Of a stretch of DNA of 64,000 bases, positions 60,741-64,000 are shown in pieces (positions within the stretch are counted from its first letter, which is position 1; each line of letters starts with the position of its first letter). A program made the position numbers and the translations under genes. The notes beneath the pieces were generated by a model that saw nothing but the letters and a program-made list of their open reading frames with translations, was not told the origin of the DNA and ran no database searches. The DNA is from Phymorhynchus buccinoides (taxonomy: Eukaryota; Mollusca; Gastropoda; Neogastropoda; Raphitomidae), in NCBI GenBank assembly GCA_017654935.2, contig CM065690.1:22052506-22116505 (forward strand), written 5' to 3'.

Positions 60741-61480
60741 CCAACCGAACCCTTTTTTTTTTAAACTTAATTTCATTACCTGTTAACACACTTCGCGCCA
60801 AATTGGAGATTTTTCTGCCATTTTGTTACTTCCGGGGCGAAGCTTCGAGAACTATTGTTTTGATTTTATCCGTGTGTCCGTCAATCCGTGCGTGCGTGCA
60901 TCCGTCCGTCCGGACATCAAGTACAGATAAGCACGCGAGGGAACGTTGTACCCGCTCAGGTTCAGCTTAGTTTTCCTTGTGGTTGTGGTTGTTGGTGTTT
61001 TGAAAAAATTTCAAAGTCTCCAGAATTTTAAACCCAATTTCTGGTGGCAGCAAATTATACCCCGGCTTTACATCAATTTAATATTTAAAGTTATAAAAAG
61101 AAGCACTAACATAGTACAAACCTTCACTAAGACCGGCAACTCCAATGTAATTAAATCAGAAAATATACAACTACGCTTGAATGTTGTGTTTGAAGCTAGT
61201 ACTACTATTATATTACTGAAAGGAAAGGTTTACCATCTTTAAAATAAAAAAAATCATTGTGTTATCGATAAATTCAAAACTTAGTCCTGGATAAACATTG
61301 TAATATGACACACCTTTGACACTTGGAATGATTACACTAATATTTTATTTAACGGCGTGTTCACTTGACAGTAATATTACACAATTTGACACATCTGTAC
61401 TTTTTATGTGATACTTACTGTGCTGCACTTACTGTATGTATCATGCATGCATATTATCTGCGCGTGATCATGTACATGTG
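60741..61480. other. Intergenic, no gene seen
   Basis: (CGTC/CGTG)n-like tract at about 60871-60912. AT-rich afterwards. No gene recognised. Confidence 0.45.
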
Positions 61481-61550
61481 TGTGTATCTGCGCGTGCGTG
61501 TGTGCGTGCGCGTGCGCGTGTGTGTGTGTGTGTGCGCGTATGTGTGGATG
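61481..61550. repeat. GT/GC tract
   Basis: Alternating GT and GC dinucleotides, about 60 bp. Confidence 0.9.
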
Positions 61551-61574
61551 CATTTGCCCGCATATCATTTGATT

Positions 61575-61785
61575 AAACGGATTTACTACCTATGTGCATC
61601 CTCGACACCAAAGATCAGTGTTGGAAGGTTGCGACCACATGACTGATGTTGGTGTCAAGTTCCATCTTTTCTGTGCCAAGAAATGTGAAGAGGATGTGTC
61701 TTGGGACCTCCCCCCCCCCTCCCCCTTATTTTAATGCGGGTGTCTTCCGAGAGCCTCCTCCTTCTGTCCATCTTTTGCCCCACAC
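61575..61785. repeat. Local duplication, copy 1
   Basis: GACCACATGACTGATGTTGG, TGTCAAGTTCCATCTTTTCT, GTGTCTTGGGACCTCCCCCC and GCGGGTGTCTTCCGAGAG match 62540-62735 in the same order. Both copies lead into a (CT)n array. Confidence 0.75.
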
Positions 61786-61954
61786 TCCTGTCTCCCTCTT
61801 CGATGGCCTCCCTATTTCTTTTTATTTCAATCTTTATGTGTTTCGGCCAAGTCATGTTTTGTTTCCGTCCAATATTGGATGCATGTGTGCGCAAGTCCTC
61901 TTGAAATCCATTCATTTCAGTCCCTATCCGGCTGTGTTTTCATTTTGTGGACTG

Positions 61955-62404
<450 letters not shown>

Positions 62405-62539
62405 TTTTGGTTGACTGTATGTTTTCCTTTCAGCATTCGCGCATACATATACGAGCATGAGCTTGCTCTTGTGCATGCGTGCGTGTATGAGTGTCTGCGT
62501 GCACGAGTGTCATAGCAACTGCGCACGTTTAAAGCGGGT

Positions 62540-62735
62540 GGTGTACTCATGAGCATCTTTGACAAGAAAAGAGTTGAAAAAGTGTTGACTACCACATGCT
62601 GTTGGCGTCAAGTTCCATGTTTTCCATTCCAAGAAATCGGAGTGGGGCATGTCTGTGTCTTGGGACCTACCCCCCACCCCCATAGCGTGATGCGGGTGTC
62701 TTCTTCCCCTTCTGTCTGTTCATCTTTTTTGTGTG
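62540..62735. repeat. Local duplication, copy 2
   Basis: GACTACCACATGCTGTTGGC, GTCAAGTTCCATGTTTTCCA, GTGTCTTGGGACCTACCCCC and TGCGGGTGTCTTCTTCCC, about 950 bp from copy 1 in direct orientation. Confidence 0.75.
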
Positions 62736-62738
62736 TTT

Positions 62739-62865
<127 letters not shown>

Positions 62866-62894
62866 ATTCTATCCTCCCTCCTTTTATTAATGTC

Positions 62895-63484
62895 ACTAGC
62901 GCAACGCCTAGTACTGGCAATGCACCATACTGGTAACACCTAGTAACGGTAACACCTCGTAACGGTAACGGCAAGTACTGGTAACGCTGAGTACAGCAAA
63001 TTTGAAGCGATTCGGTTAAGAAAAGGCGGAGTTATAAGGCCCCGTTTCCCGTTGGCGCAGCTCTGAGAGTGACGCGTTCTCCCGATTCTCTTCAAATTTG
63101 CTGCTAGGCGTTGTCCGGGCCATAGCAAGCCTGACAGGAAATTTGAATCAATTCGATTAAGAAACGGCGGAGTTATGCGTGAAAAGGTGAAGCGGCGTAT
63201 AGCGCGCGCGTTTCTGAACCGATTCGCTTCCGGTTTGGCACAACGATCGTCACCGTCCCCGGGCATCTACCTGCCAAATTCGAAGGCAATCGGCCCAGAA
63301 ACACCGGAGCTACGGGCGCCGAAAGGCCGTCGGATGCGCGTTTCGCGCATTTGCCGAACCGCGCAAATGACACGGCCGCCTCGGTTGCCGTTGCCATCGC
63401 CCCGTTAGGGCTCACAGCAAATTTGAAGCGAATCGGTGGAAAAACGGCGGAGTTATAAGGCCCGTTTCGTGTTTCAGACAGACA
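62895..63484. repeat. Dispersed repeat S, copy 2
   Basis: Same order as 20436-20946, from ACTAGCGCAACGCCTAGTAC to TTCGTGTTTCAGACAGACAG. The CAAATTTGAAGCGATTCGG / GGCGGAGTTATAAGG module recurs three times (about 62998, 63136 in diverged form, 63419). It is longer than copy 1 by about 80 bp, including CATAGCAAGCCTGACAGG. Flanked by a (CT)n array on the left and (CA)n on the right, as copy 1 is by (GA)n and (CA)n. Confidence 0.8.
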
Positions 63485-63530
63485 GACACACACACACAGA
63501 CACACAGACACACACACACACACACGGACA
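63485..63530. repeat. (CA)n microsatellite
   Basis: CACA/GACA tract following repeat S. Confidence 0.9.
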
Positions 63531-63649
63531 GTTGGCTTTTTACTATATGATTTTGTGTAACTGCCATCTAATGTTTTAGTGACTGCTGTACAATAAAGGA
63601 TTTGTTCCTGTTGTAATAAAATAAAAAAACATAGTACAGTCTAGTACTT

Positions 63650-64000
63650 TTGAATGGTTATTTTGTTGTTGGTTTAAATAGCATTTTACTTCTCAAAGTC
63701 ACAAATGAAAATCAATAATGAGCATTAGGGCATGCAACAAGAAAACTAATATAAAGCCCGGTCTTAAAGAAAAAAGTGCACAGACAATAATAGTGACGGA
63801 CGGCTAAGCAGAGTAATGAAGCGATATCTTGATTTTCAAATGTTTTATATATTAATGTAATACATCATTTTTGTGTAATATTTTGTTGTTGTTGTACCCT
63901 GGCTTAAAGACTCCAGGGATCATCCCAACAGCCGAATCATTTGAACACAATGGTACAAATGCATCAGCTAGGGATGAGAACATTACGTGTGTGACCGCTT
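63650..64000. repeat. Dispersed repeat V, copy 2 (runs off the window)
   Basis: Contiguous version of the sequence split between 36500-36990 and 38702-38830. GACGGACGGCTAAGCAGAGT (63795-63814) is the uninterrupted site of the SINE-type insertion. The block GTACCCTGGCTTAAAGACTC ... GGATGAGAACATTACGTGTG follows after about 35 bp. The right end lies outside the window. Confidence 0.82.

Overview
This is a gene-poor, repeat-dense window of an invertebrate animal nuclear genome. A lophotrochozoan, most likely a mollusc, is my best inference. Eukaryotic nuclear origin is supported by the DNA itself: an intact Olig-type bHLH transcription factor gene, intact non-LTR retrotransposon ORFs, an intact Tc1 transposase, tRNA-derived SINEs, many MITEs (non-autonomous DNA transposons) and kilobases of (CT)n and (CA)n microsatellite. 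The mollusc assignment rests on the general look of the repeats and is not proven.

Only one host gene can be called: the Olig-family bHLH gene on the minus strand (26658-27755). It has a plausible 3' splice site just upstream of the start codon and a polyadenylation signal about 70 bp past the stop. Two GC-rich stretches, 31262-31450 and 60240-60740, look like promoter or enhancer DNA (GC box, CCAAT, octamer and homeodomain-like sites), but no exon can be tied to them. The other long reading frames are selfish-element genes or translations of simple repeats.

Layout. 0-4 kb: unique DNA with small inverted repeats, one carrying telomere-like TTAGGG/GGGATA repeats in its loop. 4.36-11.16 kb: an apparently intact two-ORF non-LTR element on the minus strand, ORF1 with an SGNH esterase-like domain and ORF2 with endonuclease plus reverse transcriptase, ending in TTGAC repeats. 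13-23 kb: Harbinger-like and piggyBac-like MITEs, a reverse-transcriptase fossil split by a MITE, a tandem repeat split by an 874-bp TTAA-flanked insertion, and a 57/63-bp minisatellite. 23.8-25 kb: (CT)n arrays. 26-28 kb: the Olig gene. 28-40 kb: SINEs, MITEs and an older repeat whose insertions can be dated against an uninterrupted copy at 63.6 kb. 42-45.5 kb: a satellite with a phased near-palindrome GTAACGACCGTTAC, containing a complete Tc1 element (42136-43768). 45.7-47.3 kb: a non-LTR 3' end and a 958-bp uninterrupted (TC)n tract. 50-53.4 kb: foldback elements and MITEs. 56-64 kb: dispersed repeats, a full-length tRNA-SINE, a CpG-rich candidate regulatory region, and a local duplication around two (CT)n arrays.

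The most unusual features are the GTAACGACCGTTAC satellite, several MITE families identifiable from target-site duplications (TTAA, TA, TTA/TAA) with copies in both orientations, and insertions whose empty sites can be read inside the same window. No antiviral, CRISPR, toxin or metabolic gene system is visible.
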